A stretch of 9,871 bases of DNA from Gammaproteobacteria bacterium (GCA_022600315.1 JAHZKQ010000080.1:1-9871), one strand, 5' to 3'; counted from the stretch's first letter, positions 1 through 7,583 are shown. Notes: generated from the sequence alone by a model not told the origin. Program-made: numbers and translations.

Positions 1-363
1 AATGCTAAAGCCTACCCGCTCACGGTATATATCAATCCGCGTTATCAGCCGGTGGACGAAAATGATCGAGTGGCTGATTTTGAAGCCTGTTATTCGGTAG
101 ATGCGGTGTCCGGCTCCGTGCCGCGCTATCGCAAAATTAAATTTAACGCACGCACAATTAATGGCGAACCAATTGAATTAATTGCTGAAGACTTCTTAGC
201 TCGAGTATTGCAGCACGAAACCGATCATGTCCATGGCTTAACAATCGTCGATCGTTTAACACCGGATTGCATTCAAGGCTCGATTGATGAAATGCGTGAG
301 CGTCGTTATCAACAATTTAGTAGTGTACAAAAGCGGATTGTGGATGAGTTAAAAAAAGAATAA
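1..363 (+). CDS. def: Peptide deformylase, 3' part only (5' end lies before the window)
   Basis: This frame is open from base 1 and ends in TAA, giving the last 120 residues of a deformylase-like metalloenzyme; these enzymes remove the formyl group from the N-terminal methionine of nascent proteins. The visible metal site consists of a Cys in an EACYS motif (bases about 82-96) and the HETDH motif (bases 214-228), which supplies two His ligands and the catalytic Glu. A YINPRY segment before the Cys motif matches the family's INP strand. The usual second motif is EGCLS, so Gly is replaced by Ala and Leu by Tyr here. The Cys is kept, so activity is plausible, but a divergent paralogue rather than the main housekeeping copy is possible. 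A GTG at 52 is internal and not the true start. The gene converges on ispB. Confidence 0.88.
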   Translation, partial: NAKAYPLTVYINPRYQPVDENDRVADFEACYSVDAVSGSVPRYRKIKFNARTINGEPIELIAEDFLARVLQHETDHVHGLTIVDRLTPDCIQGSIDEMRERRYQQFSSVQKRIVDELKKE

Positions 364-432
364 AGTTGAAATGGGGAGGACTATGTCGATTTCACTACGT
401 CAATTTATTCTGAGTTAATTCAAGACTTGACC

Positions 433-1443
433 CTAATAACTACGCTCCAAAGTAAAATCCGCTAATTGATATAAGGCTTGTCGATAAATTGAATCAGGTA
501 ATATGTTTAGTGCGGCTTTAGCGGTTTCAATGTGCGCTTGGGCTTTATCATAGCAGTAGTTTAAGGCGCGCGTGGTTTGCATGGCTAATTTAATTTGTTC
601 GAATTGATCTAAGTTTCCTTTGCGAATAGCGGCTTGAATTAAATCTCGGGTGGCGGTGTCGCAATGATTTAAAGTATAAATTAATGGCAGCGTGACTTTA
701 CCTTCGGCTAAATCATCGCCGAGATTTTTACCCAGACGTTTAGCGTCGGCGTTGTAATCGAGCATATCGTCGATAATTTGAAATGCCAGCCCGAGGTGAT
801 GGCCGTATTGGCTGAACGCTTTATGTCGGGCTGTTTGCTCGCAAGCAATAATGCTGCCGATGGTGCTAGCCGCTTCGAATAGCTTGGCAGTTTTGCACAA
901 AATAACGTGCATATAATCGGCTTCGGTTAAATCGGGGTTATGTTGGTTGGCAAGCTGCATGACTTCACCCTCAGCGATGGCATTGGTAGCCCCGGCTAGG
1001 ACTTGCATAATGTTATTTTCGTTGTGTCGGGTGATGACTTGAAAGGCGCGGGAATAGAGGAAATCGCCCACCAGAACACTGGCTTGATTACCCCAAATTG
1101 CATTGGCTGTATCCTGCCCACGGCGCTGGGTAGATTGATCAACCACATCATCGTGCAATAATGTGGCGGTGTGAATAAACTCGATGACTACCGCCAAATC
1201 AAGGTGAGCTTGGCCTGTCTGATAGCCACAGGCTCTAGCGCTAAGCAGTACTAACAAAGGCCTTAAGCGCTTGCCGCCGCTACTAATAATGTGCTGGCAA
1301 ACCTCTTGAATTAGAGGGACCTTTGAGCCTAACTCCTTGATGATTAATTGATTTACTGCCTGCATATCATTAAGAACAGGGTCGCGCAGTTGCTCCAAAG
1401 GATTGGAGGCAACCTGCTTAACGGCATCGGCCAGTTGAGACAT
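433..1443 (-). CDS. ispB: Octaprenyl diphosphate synthase (trans-polyprenyl synthase)
   Basis: This 336-residue protein elongates farnesyl diphosphate with isopentenyl diphosphate to make the long all-trans side chain of ubiquinone/menaquinone. It contains GGKRLRP (about 56-62), which binds diphosphate. The first Asp-rich motif is HDDVVD (97-102), followed by QRRG, and the second is IIDDMLDYN (about 223-231). KTAKLFEAA (about 184-192) and GKNLGDDL (238-245) are also typical. The length matches E. coli IspB (323) and the similarity runs end to end. ATG at 1443 is chosen as the start; a TTG immediately upstream at 1446 would add one residue. A purine-rich AAAGAG lies about 10 nt before the ATG. 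The gene is divergent from rplU, the usual arrangement in gammaproteobacteria, and has its own promoter in the shared gap. The exact chain length cannot be read from the sequence. Confidence 0.95.
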   Translation of the reverse strand: MSQLADAVKQVASNPLEQLRDPVLNDMQAVNQLIIKELGSKVPLIQEVCQHIISSGGKRLRPLLVLLSARACGYQTGQAHLDLAVVIEFIHTATLLHDDVVDQSTQRRGQDTANAIWGNQASVLVGDFLYSRAFQVITRHNENNIMQVLAGATNAIAEGEVMQLANQHNPDLTEADYMHVILCKTAKLFEAASTIGSIIACEQTARHKAFSQYGHHLGLAFQIIDDMLDYNADAKRLGKNLGDDLAEGKVTLPLIYTLNHCDTATRDLIQAAIRKGNLDQFEQIKLAMQTTRALNYCYDKAQAHIETAKAALNILPDSIYRQALYQLADFTLERSY

Positions 1444-1478
1444 CAATTAAATACTCTTTTCTAATTAAGTGCTTGCCC

Positions 1479-1507
1479 ATGCTAGAAAGAGGGCTGGTGA
1501 GTGTCAA
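1479..1507 (-). promoter_or_regulatory. Sigma70-type promoter for ispB
   Basis: On the reverse strand a perfect TTGACA (1507 down to 1502) and TAGCAT (1484 down to 1479) are separated by exactly 17 bp. The predicted transcript would begin near 1472, about 30 nt before the ispB ATG. The match is by eye against the sigma70 consensus; no transcript data are available. Confidence 0.7.
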
Positions 1508-1546
1508 GCAGAATTTAACAATAGCTGATAAAAGCACAGAAATTGC

Positions 1547-1575
1547 TTGTCAGATGCACGGCTTTTCCGTAGAAT
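1547..1575 (+). promoter_or_regulatory. Sigma70-type promoter for rplU-rpmA
   Basis: TTGTCA (1547-1552) and TAGAAT (1570-1575), each five of six to consensus, are separated by 17 bp. Transcription would begin near 1582 and leave a leader of about 30 nt containing the rplU ribosome binding site. The leader is too short to contain an elaborate attenuator. The position fits the L21/L27 operon exactly. Confidence 0.65.
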
Positions 1576-1613
1576 TCCAGCTCTTTACAAGATTGATTTT
1601 GGAGCTAAAGCCC

Positions 1614-1931
1614 ATGTACGCAGTTATCCAGACAGGTGGCAAGCAGTATCGAGTTGCCGAAGGACAGGTTCTACAGCTGGAAAAGTTAGCCGTTGAAGCC
1701 GGTGAAGACGTAGATTTTGATAAGGTCTTGATGGTGGTTGATGGTGAAGCCCAGCAGGTTGGTGCGCCCTATGTGAACGGCGCCAAGGTTTCGGCCGAAG
1801 TGCTAGAGCACGGTCGTGGCAAGAAGATTCATATCTTAAAGTTTAAACGCCGTAAGCATCATATGAAACGGATGGGTCATCGTCAGCATTTAACTTCGGT
1901 TAAAATCAAAAAAATTAACAAAGGTAAATAA
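1614..1931 (+). CDS. rplU: 50S ribosomal protein L21
   Basis: This 105-residue protein is a structural component of the large ribosomal subunit that binds 23S rRNA. It starts [14 protein letters not shown], the invariant L21 N-terminus, and ends in the basic [16 protein letters not shown] segment that contacts rRNA. E. coli L21 has 103 residues. The frame is open further upstream to a TTG at 1473, but ATG at 1614 is chosen because the family begins there and GGAG (1601-1604) sits 9 nt before it. It is followed after 10 bp by rpmA and shares its promoter. Confidence 0.97.
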   Translation: MYAVIQTGGKQYRVAEGQVLQLEKLAVEAGEDVDFDKVLMVVDGEAQQVGAPYVNGAKVSAEVLEHGRGKKIHILKFKRRKHHMKRMGHRQHLTSVKIKKINKGK

Positions 1932-1941
1932 GGGGTAAACC

Positions 1942-2208
1942 ATGGCACATAAGAAAGCAGGTGGTAGTACACGTAATGGTCGCGATTCAAATCCAAAGTA
2001 TTTGGGTGTAAAAAAGTTTGGTAGCCAAACGGTTATCCCAGGCAATATTATTATTCGCCAGCGCGGTACCAATTGTCATCCTGGCGCGGGTGTTGGCATG
2101 GGTAAAGATCATACCTTGTATGCATTAGTTGCAGGCACGGTACGATTTGCAAAAAAAGGTCCCAAACAACGTAAATATGTTTTTGTTGATCCGGTTGATG
2201 CGGCGTAG
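1942..2208 (+). CDS. rpmA: 50S ribosomal protein L27
   Basis: This 88-residue L27 has the characteristic [16 protein letters not shown] start; the flexible N-terminus reaches the peptidyl-transferase centre. The core includes RQRGT and [13 protein letters not shown], matching the family, and E. coli L27 has 85 residues. There is no Firmicutes-type N-terminal extension needing cleavage. A strong AAGGGG ribosome binding site (1930-1935) overlaps the rplU stop region and lies 6 nt before the ATG. The gene is co-transcribed with rplU and is followed by an intrinsic terminator. Confidence 0.98.
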   Translation: MAHKKAGGSTRNGRDSNPKYLGVKKFGSQTVIPGNIIIRQRGTNCHPGAGVGMGKDHTLYALVAGTVRFAKKGPKQRKYVFVDPVDAA

Positions 2209-2232
2209 TATTCACTACCCAAGTTAAATAAG

Positions 2233-2258
2233 CCCTGTCATTTGACGGGGTTTTTTTT
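2233..2258 (+). terminator. Rho-independent terminator after rpmA
   Basis: CCCTGTC (2233-2239) pairs with GACGGGG (2244-2250) in a 7-bp stem that includes one T-G wobble, closing an ATTT loop. Eight T residues follow immediately (2251-2258). It should end or attenuate the rplU-rpmA transcript just before obgE. No strong promoter is evident between it and obgE, so obgE may depend partly on read-through. Confidence 0.88.
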
Positions 2259-2271
2259 AGAGTAAAAATTC

Positions 2272-3291
2272 ATGAAATTTGTTGATGAAGCCATTATTTA
2301 TGTCACCGCTGGGAAAGGCGGCGATGGCTGCTTAAGTTTTCGGCGGGAAAAATATATTCCACGCGGCGGTCCTAACGGTGGTGATGGGGGTGATGGTGGT
2401 AGTGTATTTTTACAAGCCACCGATTCGATTAACACCTTGGTAGATTTTCGATTTCATCGGCGCCATAAAGCCGGCAATGGCGAAGGCGGCCGTGGATCTT
2501 TGTGCACGGGTAAAAGCGCCGAAGATTTAACGGTATTAGTGCCAGTTGGCACCATGGTTTATGACGCTGATACCGATGAATTAATTGGCGACTTAGCCGT
2601 GGCGGATCAACGTATCTGTGTGGCTAAAGGCGGTTTTCATGGTTTAGGCAACACACGTTTTAAAAGCAGTATTAATCGCGCACCCAGAAAAACTACCAAA
2701 GGCACGCCCGGTGAGTCACGCACTTTACGTTTAGAATTAAAATTATTGGCCGATGTCGGTTTATTGGGTTTGCCGAATGCGGGTAAATCAACTTTGGTGG
2801 CATCAATTTCTAATGCGCGACCAAAAATTGCCAATTATCCCTTTACCACTTTGCATCCAAGTTTAGGCGTGGTACGCGTTGCCGATTCCAAAAGTTTTGT
2901 GATTGCTGATATCCCAGGATTGATTGAAGGTGCGAGCCATGGAGCTGGTTTAGGTCATCAGTTTTTACGACACTTAAGTCGCACCCGAATTTTATTACAC
3001 GTGGTGGATATTGCCCCAATCGATGGCGGCAATCCGCTTGATGCGATTAATTCAATTGTTAATGAGTTGGATCAATACAGTGCGGCATTAATGCAACGTC
3101 CACGCTGGTTGGTGTTTAATAAAATTGATACCTTATCAAAAGCGGAAGCGGATTCACGGATTCAGGAAATTGTTAAAGAATTAAATTGGGATGGTCCAGT
3201 CTTTGCCATTTCCGCCGTTGACAAAACTGGTTTAAAGCCGTTGTGTTTTCGGATTATGGAGTTACTGGATCAGCAGGAGTTACCGTTGTAA
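2272..3291 (+). CDS. obgE: Obg-family GTPase ObgE/CgtA, 50S assembly factor
   Basis: This 339-residue GTPase acts in late 50S maturation and couples growth to GTP and ppGpp status. The Gly-rich Obg fold occupies about residues 1-158, with [16 protein letters not shown] and GEGGRG loops. The G domain follows: P-loop GLPNAGKST (166-174), switch region with FTTLHP (191-196), DIPGLIEGA (213-221), NKID (283-286) and SAV (314-316). The acidic C-terminal tail of the 390-residue E. coli protein is absent; shorter forms of about 340 residues are common in other gammaproteobacteria. The ribosome binding site is weak: AGAG (2259-2262) directly follows the terminator T-run and lies 9 nt before the ATG. 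It is the last recognisable housekeeping gene on the left side. Confidence 0.97.
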   Translation: MKFVDEAIIYVTAGKGGDGCLSFRREKYIPRGGPNGGDGGDGGSVFLQATDSINTLVDFRFHRRHKAGNGEGGRGSLCTGKSAEDLTVLVPVGTMVYDADTDELIGDLAVADQRICVAKGGFHGLGNTRFKSSINRAPRKTTKGTPGESRTLRLELKLLADVGLLGLPNAGKSTLVASISNARPKIANYPFTTLHPSLGVVRVADSKSFVIADIPGLIEGASHGAGLGHQFLRHLSRTRILLHVVDIAPIDGGNPLDAINSIVNELDQYSAALMQRPRWLVFNKIDTLSKAEADSRIQEIVKELNWDGPVFAISAVDKTGLKPLCFRIMELLDQQELPL

Positions 3292-3422
3292 TTTTAAGGG
3301 TCTAATTATTTTATAATAAGTTTAACTGTTTGGAAGTGAATTTACACCTATAATAAAGTGCAAACAATATATCACTAGTAATGTTATCAAATGGCAATAG
3401 TAGAACTCTTAGCTTGACAGTA

Positions 3423-3451
3423 TTCCGTTGTCCTCGTAGTCTGCTTATAAT
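3423..3451 (+). promoter_or_regulatory. Possible promoter upstream of the membrane-protein gene
   Basis: A perfect TATAAT (3446-3451) has a poor TTCCGT (3423-3428) at 17-bp spacing. A good TTGACA at 3414-3419 is 26 bp from this -10 and cannot pair with it normally. The hexamers are common in AT-rich DNA, so only the -10 is persuasive. The start would be near 3458, giving a leader of about 70 nt that contains the hairpin at 3473-3493. Confidence 0.35.
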
Positions 3452-3472
3452 GAAAAGCATGTAAAAATCGTT

Positions 3473-3493
3473 AAGATTTATTTTCTAAATCTT
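3473..3493 (+). repeat. Perfect 8-bp inverted repeat (hairpin) in the leader of the membrane-protein gene
   Basis: AAGATTTA (3473-3480) and TAAATCTT (3486-3493) are perfect inverted copies around a TTTTC loop. They lie 36 bp before the ATG of the membrane-protein gene. There is no T-run, so this is not a normal terminator. It could be an operator palindrome or an mRNA leader hairpin. The rest of the 238-bp gap (3292-3529) shows only AT-rich sequence and isolated -10-like hexamers. Confidence 0.45.
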
Positions 3494-3529
3494 GTCAACT
3501 GCTCCTGAATAAAACATAAGGAAAGGTCA

Positions 3530-5122
3530 ATGAGTTTGCGTAGAAGGCATAGATGGTTTTTGTTGCTTATATTTTGTAGCACAATATTTCAATTATTTTA
3601 TTCTTATTTTATTTATGGTGCAGATAAAGTTACATCAGACACTCTGACTAGCAGCGAAAATAATGGAGGCGTCGTCACTGCATGTGCCTTGCTTGCAGTA
3701 TTTGATATGTTAGAAAGTTTTTTCCTAGTGAACCCAGCAGAGACTGCTTATGATTTAGCGCATAAGAAAAATGACTTAGAGCTAGAGCAGCTTAATGAAG
3801 ATGAAGATGAAGATGAAGATTTAGATGATGGTGAGGCGCAGGATAGGGAGCAAGGAGCTAAAAACTACCAATTACTATCGCGTCAGGCTGAGCGTTCTGA
3901 TGTTGATCCACAAGCTCGGACTGCAGTAGCAACTAGAGTAGTAGAAGAGAAGCTGCATCCAACATCAACTTGTGCGCAAGTTAGCAACTTTATAATAAAT
4001 TACCCGTTACGAGGGATTACTTACATTAGTACATTTTCAGGCTTTATATTAAAAGCATTGACGGACGCAATTGCTTTGGGAAGTTGGATTAAGTATTCGC
4101 CCGTTAAATTTTTTTTTGGTGCGCTATCGCTAGGTTTTGGCACCACCTATTTGACCATGCTATTGCATGGCGATGTTGTTGAGCATCATAACTACATATA
4201 TTCTTATTTATTTTCAACAAGAAAATCTATTTTAATCAATATTATTAAATCACCTTTAATTTTTCTTGAGTTGCTCGTGACGAATGTTTTGACGGCATTG
4301 TTATATAGTTTTTTATTTTCATTTGCCATTATCCAATCTAAAGACACCTATTTTCCAGAGTATAAAGATAATGATTCTCTAAATACCAAACTAGCTATTA
4401 TTGCAAGTTATGCGATGACTTATACGACTTTTTTTACGCGGTATCTTTCCTCGCAAGGAGTATATTTTAATACAGAGCTTAGTGGCTATGATAAAACAAA
4501 TGATTCAAAGCTTAACTATAAAGCTTCATGGGTGTTTAATTTCATATTGCGTATAGCGCGTTCAGCAGGTGTGGTCTATTTCGTTAGCAAGTATTTGGGT
4601 TCTGGTTCGGCTGGTGTAATAGCCGCGTTGGCTCTGCTTAGTACCGTTTTGCTCGTTCATGCTGCATATATAAGTTATAAGCGATGTTTAAATACTGCAA
4701 GATTATCCTTTGTGGCGCAGCAGGTAGAAGCAGGATCTGCGGATGTGCCACCATCATCTGAGAAATGCATTAGGGCATTATGCAGTATAATTAATGGCGG
4801 TTCTAAAGTTGCTTTTTCATTAGCGGTATTTGCTTCATTTCAAGAGGTTCAGCATTATCTTGGGCTTCAGTTTAGTACGCTTGACTTGGGGATGTTAACC
4901 TTGTGTTTTGCAATTCCATCATCAATTAATGATTTCGACTATTACAATAGCAAAATATTGGAGGCCCTCACCTACTACCAGTACAAGTATGGCTTGGAAT
5001 CAAAACACAGGACATTTGGTAAGTTATGTTGTATCTTTAGAAGCACTAAACAATATCCTACGAATACTCAAATGCTAGCTGTCGAAGAAAGGGATCATGA
5101 AATTGATGATCTAGCACTATAA
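3530..5122 (+). CDS. Polytopic membrane protein of unknown function with acidic repeat tract
   Basis: I do not recognise the family of this 530-residue protein. It begins with a basic MSLRRRHRW followed by a hydrophobic segment (about 10-28), and a second hydrophobic stretch lies at 47-67. Next is a charged, probably soluble loop (about 70-150) containing an Asp/Glu run (90-100). Further hydrophobic segments are visible near 153-186, 192-212, 234-268, 286-303, 333-353, 359-383, 424-443 and 449-463, so roughly eight to ten membrane passes are likely. The C-terminus (about 485-530) is soluble, ending acidic. AAGGA (3518-3522) lies 7 nt before the ATG, which supports this start. It is 30 bp upstream of the PanC-like gene in the same direction, so it may be the first gene of that operon, for example a transporter or envelope protein. 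Low GC and rare-codon-rich text differ from obgE. No transporter motif was seen. Confidence 0.85.
   Translation: MSLRRRHRWFLLLIFCSTIFQLFYSYFIYGADKVTSDTLTSSENNGGVVTACALLAVFDMLESFFLVNPAETAYDLAHKKNDLELEQLNEDEDEDEDLDDGEAQDREQGAKNYQLLSRQAERSDVDPQARTAVATRVVEEKLHPTSTCAQVSNFIINYPLRGITYISTFSGFILKALTDAIALGSWIKYSPVKFFFGALSLGFGTTYLTMLLHGDVVEHHNYIYSYLFSTRKSILINIIKSPLIFLELLVTNVLTALLYSFLFSFAIIQSKDTYFPEYKDNDSLNTKLAIIASYAMTYTTFFTRYLSSQGVYFNTELSGYDKTNDSKLNYKASWVFNFILRIARSAGVVYFVSKYLGSGSAGVIAALALLSTVLLVHAAYISYKRCLNTARLSFVAQQVEAGSADVPPSSEKCIRALCSIINGGSKVAFSLAVFASFQEVQHYLGLQFSTLDLGMLTLCFAIPSSINDFDYYNSKILEALTYYQYKYGLESKHRTFGKLCCIFRSTKQYPTNTQMLAVEERDHEIDDLAL
3795..3820 (+). repeat. Short tandem repeat, ATGAAG unit, 4.3 copies
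   Basis: Four full 6-bp units plus two bases encode the alternating Asp/Glu run of the membrane protein (residues about 90-97). Because the unit is a multiple of three, slippage would change the length of the acidic run but not the reading frame. Confidence 0.8.
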
Positions 5123-5152
5123 ATAACTTAATACATTATAGGACGATAAGAC

Positions 5153-5911
5153 GTGGCAACTTTGATGCACGATATTAATGAAATTAGACAGGCGTTAAAG
5201 CAGTGTCGAGGAACAGTCGGGCTGGTTCCATCACTAGGGAATTTTCATGTAGGGCATCAGAGTTTATTTAGAAAGAGTGTGGCCGATAATGCTTTAACAG
5301 TAGTGTGCACTGTGTTGGTGCCCATTGTTTTTAATGATTATAATGATTTTCTCACTTATCCAAAAACACCTGAGGAAGATTTAAAAAAAGTCGATGCAAC
5401 AGGTGCGGATATATTATTTATTCCTGACCCCAAGGCATTATTTCCAGGAAGTTTGATTTATACGCTGCAAGAGTCGCAGTTTAGCAACACCATGGAGGGG
5501 TTAAATCGTCCAGGTCATTTTAATGGTGCGTTGACAGTTATCTTAAAATTACTGTTGCTGTTAAAGCCAGACAATTTATATCTTGGTGAAAAAGATTATC
5601 AACAGTTAGAGTTGGTGCAGGGAATGTGTAAGGAGTTTTATATTGACACAAAAATTATTTCTTGTCCTATTGTAAGGACGAAATCAGGTTTAGCATATAG
5701 TTCTCGAAACAGTAGGTTGAGCTTACCACAGCAAGCTGTTGCTGCAAGCTTCCCAAAAATTTTAAAATCATTATTGCCTATTGATGAAACTAAAAAATGT
5801 TTAGAGGATAATGGTTTTAAGGTCGATTATATTGAAGACTATAATAAGCGCCGCTATGGCGCTGTTATATTAGACTCAGTACGACTAATTGATAATGTCG
5901 AGCTACCGTAA
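5153..5911 (+). CDS. PanC-like (pantothenate synthetase family) ATP-dependent amide ligase
   Basis: This 252-residue member of the HIGH-type nucleotidyl-transferase family is shorter than true PanC (about 280). Genuine PanC activates pantoate as an adenylate and joins it to beta-alanine. Visible family motifs are VPSLGNFHVGH (25-35) with HxGH at 32-35, DFLTYPK (65-71), MEGLNRPGHFNG (114-125), GEKDYQQL (145-152) and SGLAYSSRN (178-186); it ends with RLIDN (244-248). The ATP-side residues are kept, including K147, D148, Q151 and the SSRN serine and arginine. By alignment the Asn and Gln of the VNPxQF motif, which hold the substrate in true PanC, are V56 and V59 here. I infer a different acid substrate. 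GTG at 5153 is taken as the start because AGGA (5140-5143) is 9 nt upstream; ATG at 5165 is the alternative. Its stop overlaps the next ATG (TAATG), and no panB is nearby. Confidence 0.85.
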   Translation: MATLMHDINEIRQALKQCRGTVGLVPSLGNFHVGHQSLFRKSVADNALTVVCTVLVPIVFNDYNDFLTYPKTPEEDLKKVDATGADILFIPDPKALFPGSLIYTLQESQFSNTMEGLNRPGHFNGALTVILKLLLLLKPDNLYLGEKDYQQLELVQGMCKEFYIDTKIISCPIVRTKSGLAYSSRNSRLSLPQQAVAASFPKILKSLLPIDETKKCLEDNGFKVDYIEDYNKRRYGAVILDSVRLIDNVELP

Positions 5912-7260
5912 TGGCAGAAAATAAAATATATTCATTGATCGGTATTGGGCTTGGTCCTGCAAATCTAAGTTTGTCGGCATTGTTGGGAGATGATCTTCGT
6001 AGTGGCACCTTATTTTTAGAGAGGCAGGCTAAATTTAATTGGCATTCAGATATGATGTTTAGATTCTCAAGAATTAATGTAGGATTCCAGAAAGATTTAG
6101 TAAGCTTGGTGGATCCAACTAATCCTTATAGCTTTATGAATTATCTAGTTAAGCATCATAAACAGTATGCGTTCTTTAATGCTGCGCAGACTCGTGTATC
6201 ACGACTGGAATTTGAAGACTATTATCGGTGGGCCGCAAAATCGATGTCAAATATTGAATATAATCGCTCGGTATCTAGCATTACTTTTTCTCCTGAGGCG
6301 GATATCTTTAAGATTATCAGCGGGGGTAAAAGTTATTATACAAAAACCATAGTCATTGGAACTGGAATAAAGCCAAAATTTCCAAGCTGGTATGAAAACA
6401 TCGGTGATAATTTATCGATTTGTCATTGTTATAATTATCTAAAAAATAAAAACCGCGCCAAGAAAAAACGTTTATTAATTATTGGTGGTGGTCAGAGTTC
6501 TGCAGAAATTTTATTTGATATTCTGCAAGATGATGCTAATATGCCGGAGCATATTTATTGGGTATCTACCAAGGGGTATCCAGTTATGTTAGACGAAAAT
6601 CCATTTGCTAATGAAGTTTATACGCCGACATTTAGTCAGTCATTTTATAAATTATCTGATAAAAAGCGACAACAATTAAATACAGTTTTAGGTGATACCA
6701 GTGATGGCATTCATCAATCGTTGCTGGAAAAAATTTATCAGCGGCTGTATTGTGTACGTTTTATAATGCACGTTGATATAAAGCTTACATTTATTCCGCT
6801 TAGCAAAGTGGCTGACTTGCAAGTATCTGAGCAGCTAAGTGATGGCGTGCAATATCGAGTTTCTATTGAAGGTGCTGGTGAGCAGGTAATTGATAATATT
6901 GGATATATAATATTTTGCACGGGCTACAGTTATAATGCTGATGATTTACTGCCGGGGCTGCAAAATTATTATGGACAGAAGATTGAAATTAACCAGGACT
7001 TTTCAATCCAACCATTGAATCAAGTAACATCCTGCAAATTATTTCTAAATAATGGCGCTAAAGCGTTTTATGGCCCAGCTGATCCCAATATTAGTTTAAT
7101 GACTTGGCGAAATGCGGTTATTATTAATTCAGCCTTTAATATGCAGGCTTATAATTTGCATGAATCGACTGAGCTGGTGAGCTGGGAAGTTTCACATGCC
7201 AAGGCGTCAGTCACCGATAACAGTAAAATATTGGAGTTTGCTAATGAGCATAGATTTTAA
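5911..7260 (+). CDS. Flavin-dependent L-lysine/L-ornithine N-hydroxylase (IucD/SidA family)
   Basis: This 449-residue class B N-hydroxylating monooxygenase uses FAD, NADPH and O2 to hydroxylate a side-chain amine, usually lysine N6 or ornithine N5. The FAD motif GIGLGPANLSL lies at 11-21. The family block FQKDLVSLVDP with PYSFMNYL lies at 59-79, and the NADPH motif GGGQSSAE at 192-199. DENPFANEVYTP (228-239) and the FCTGY motif (335-339) follow, then DPNISLMTWRNA (391-402). The length fits IucD (about 425-445), with no obvious truncation. Which diamine is used cannot be decided by eye. The start ATG shares its A with the upstream stop codon and has only a weak binding site, so translation is probably coupled. 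The last 17 bases overlap the cupin gene. Alone this would suggest a hydroxamate siderophore, but the neighbours favour an N-N bond pathway. Confidence 0.93.
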   Translation: MAENKIYSLIGIGLGPANLSLSALLGDDLRSGTLFLERQAKFNWHSDMMFRFSRINVGFQKDLVSLVDPTNPYSFMNYLVKHHKQYAFFNAAQTRVSRLEFEDYYRWAAKSMSNIEYNRSVSSITFSPEADIFKIISGGKSYYTKTIVIGTGIKPKFPSWYENIGDNLSICHCYNYLKNKNRAKKKRLLIIGGGQSSAEILFDILQDDANMPEHIYWVSTKGYPVMLDENPFANEVYTPTFSQSFYKLSDKKRQQLNTVLGDTSDGIHQSLLEKIYQRLYCVRFIMHVDIKLTFIPLSKVADLQVSEQLSDGVQYRVSIEGAGEQVIDNIGYIIFCTGYSYNADDLLPGLQNYYGQKIEINQDFSIQPLNQVTSCKLFLNNGAKAFYGPADPNISLMTWRNAVIINSAFNMQAYNLHESTELVSWEVSHAKASVTDNSKILEFANEHRF

Positions 7261-7576
7261 TCATACAAGAGATCCGGTGGCTGGCGTCAGTCTTATCAAG
7301 GGATTATCAATTGATATTCAAAAACCATTTAGTGTTGATGAAATATTTGTTAAACCTAGAAGTAAAACGCCTGTCGACCAACATAAGGTTGCTGAATTTT
7401 GGCGAATTTTATCCGGTCAAGGCAAACTTTTTTATCAAGATAAAATACATATGCTTGACGTAGGAGATTGGTTCATGTTTTATCCACATGAAGCCCATCA
7501 AGTAGAAAATGAGACGGACAGCACGTTGGTTATTTTGTCAATTTATTGGGACAGTCTTGTTGAGGATAAAGAATGA
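7244..7576 (+). CDS. Small single-domain cupin, candidate N-N bond-forming metal enzyme
   Basis: This 110-residue protein forms one cupin barrel. Cupin motif 1 is readable as DxH(x)3E(x)6G: D45, H47, E51 and G58, so the usual first His is Asp. Motif 2 gives G74, H85 and N89 with the spacing expected for G(x)10H(x)3N, and H82 lies next to it. A mononuclear metal site from H47, E51, H85 and perhaps D45 is therefore plausible. ATG at 7244 is chosen because GGAG (7233-7236) is 7 nt upstream; the frame is open to an ATG at 7196, but that would extend deeply into the N-hydroxylase. Characterised hydrazine synthetases pair a zinc cupin domain with a MetRS-like domain. Here the cupin directly follows the N-hydroxylase, which suggests that role. 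The alternative is a sugar- or ligand-binding cupin of unrelated role. Confidence 0.85.
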   Translation: MSIDFNHTRDPVAGVSLIKGLSIDIQKPFSVDEIFVKPRSKTPVDQHKVAEFWRILSGQGKLFYQDKIHMLDVGDWFMFYPHEAHQVENETDSTLVILSIYWDSLVEDKE

Positions 7577-7583
7577 GGACAAT

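Noticed and set aside
420..430. TCAAG-A-CTTGA palindrome between def and ispB as a bidirectional terminator
   Set aside because: The stem is too short for a 1-nt loop and has no T-run on either strand.
1473..1613. Upstream in-frame extension of rplU starting from TTG at 1473
   Set aside because: L21 proteins begin at [12 protein letters not shown]; the extension overlaps both promoter elements and has no family support.
3414..3451. TTGACA at 3414 with TATAAT at 3446 as one strong promoter
   Set aside because: The spacing is 26 bp, far outside the workable 16-18 bp, so the pair cannot act as a standard sigma70 promoter.
3292..3529. Fur box or iron-regulated promoter, expected if the cluster were a siderophore operon
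   Set aside because: No sequence close to the GATAATGATAATCATTATC consensus was found here or just before 5153.
7196..7243. Longer start for the cupin gene (ATG 7196)
   Set aside because: It would extend the overlap with the hydroxylase to 65 bp and lacks a ribosome binding site, while ATG 7244 has GGAG at 7 nt.
5911..7260. Simple aerobactin- or desferrioxamine-type siderophore cluster
   Set aside because: A hydroxylase and a decarboxylase would fit, but no NIS synthetase or acetyltransferase is visible and the cupin and MetRS-like genes are unexplained. It remains possible if such genes lie beyond the window.
7509..7583. Longer start for the decarboxylase (ATG 7509)
   Set aside because: The extra residues lie inside the cupin gene and do not resemble the family; ATG 7584 has GAGGA just upstream.
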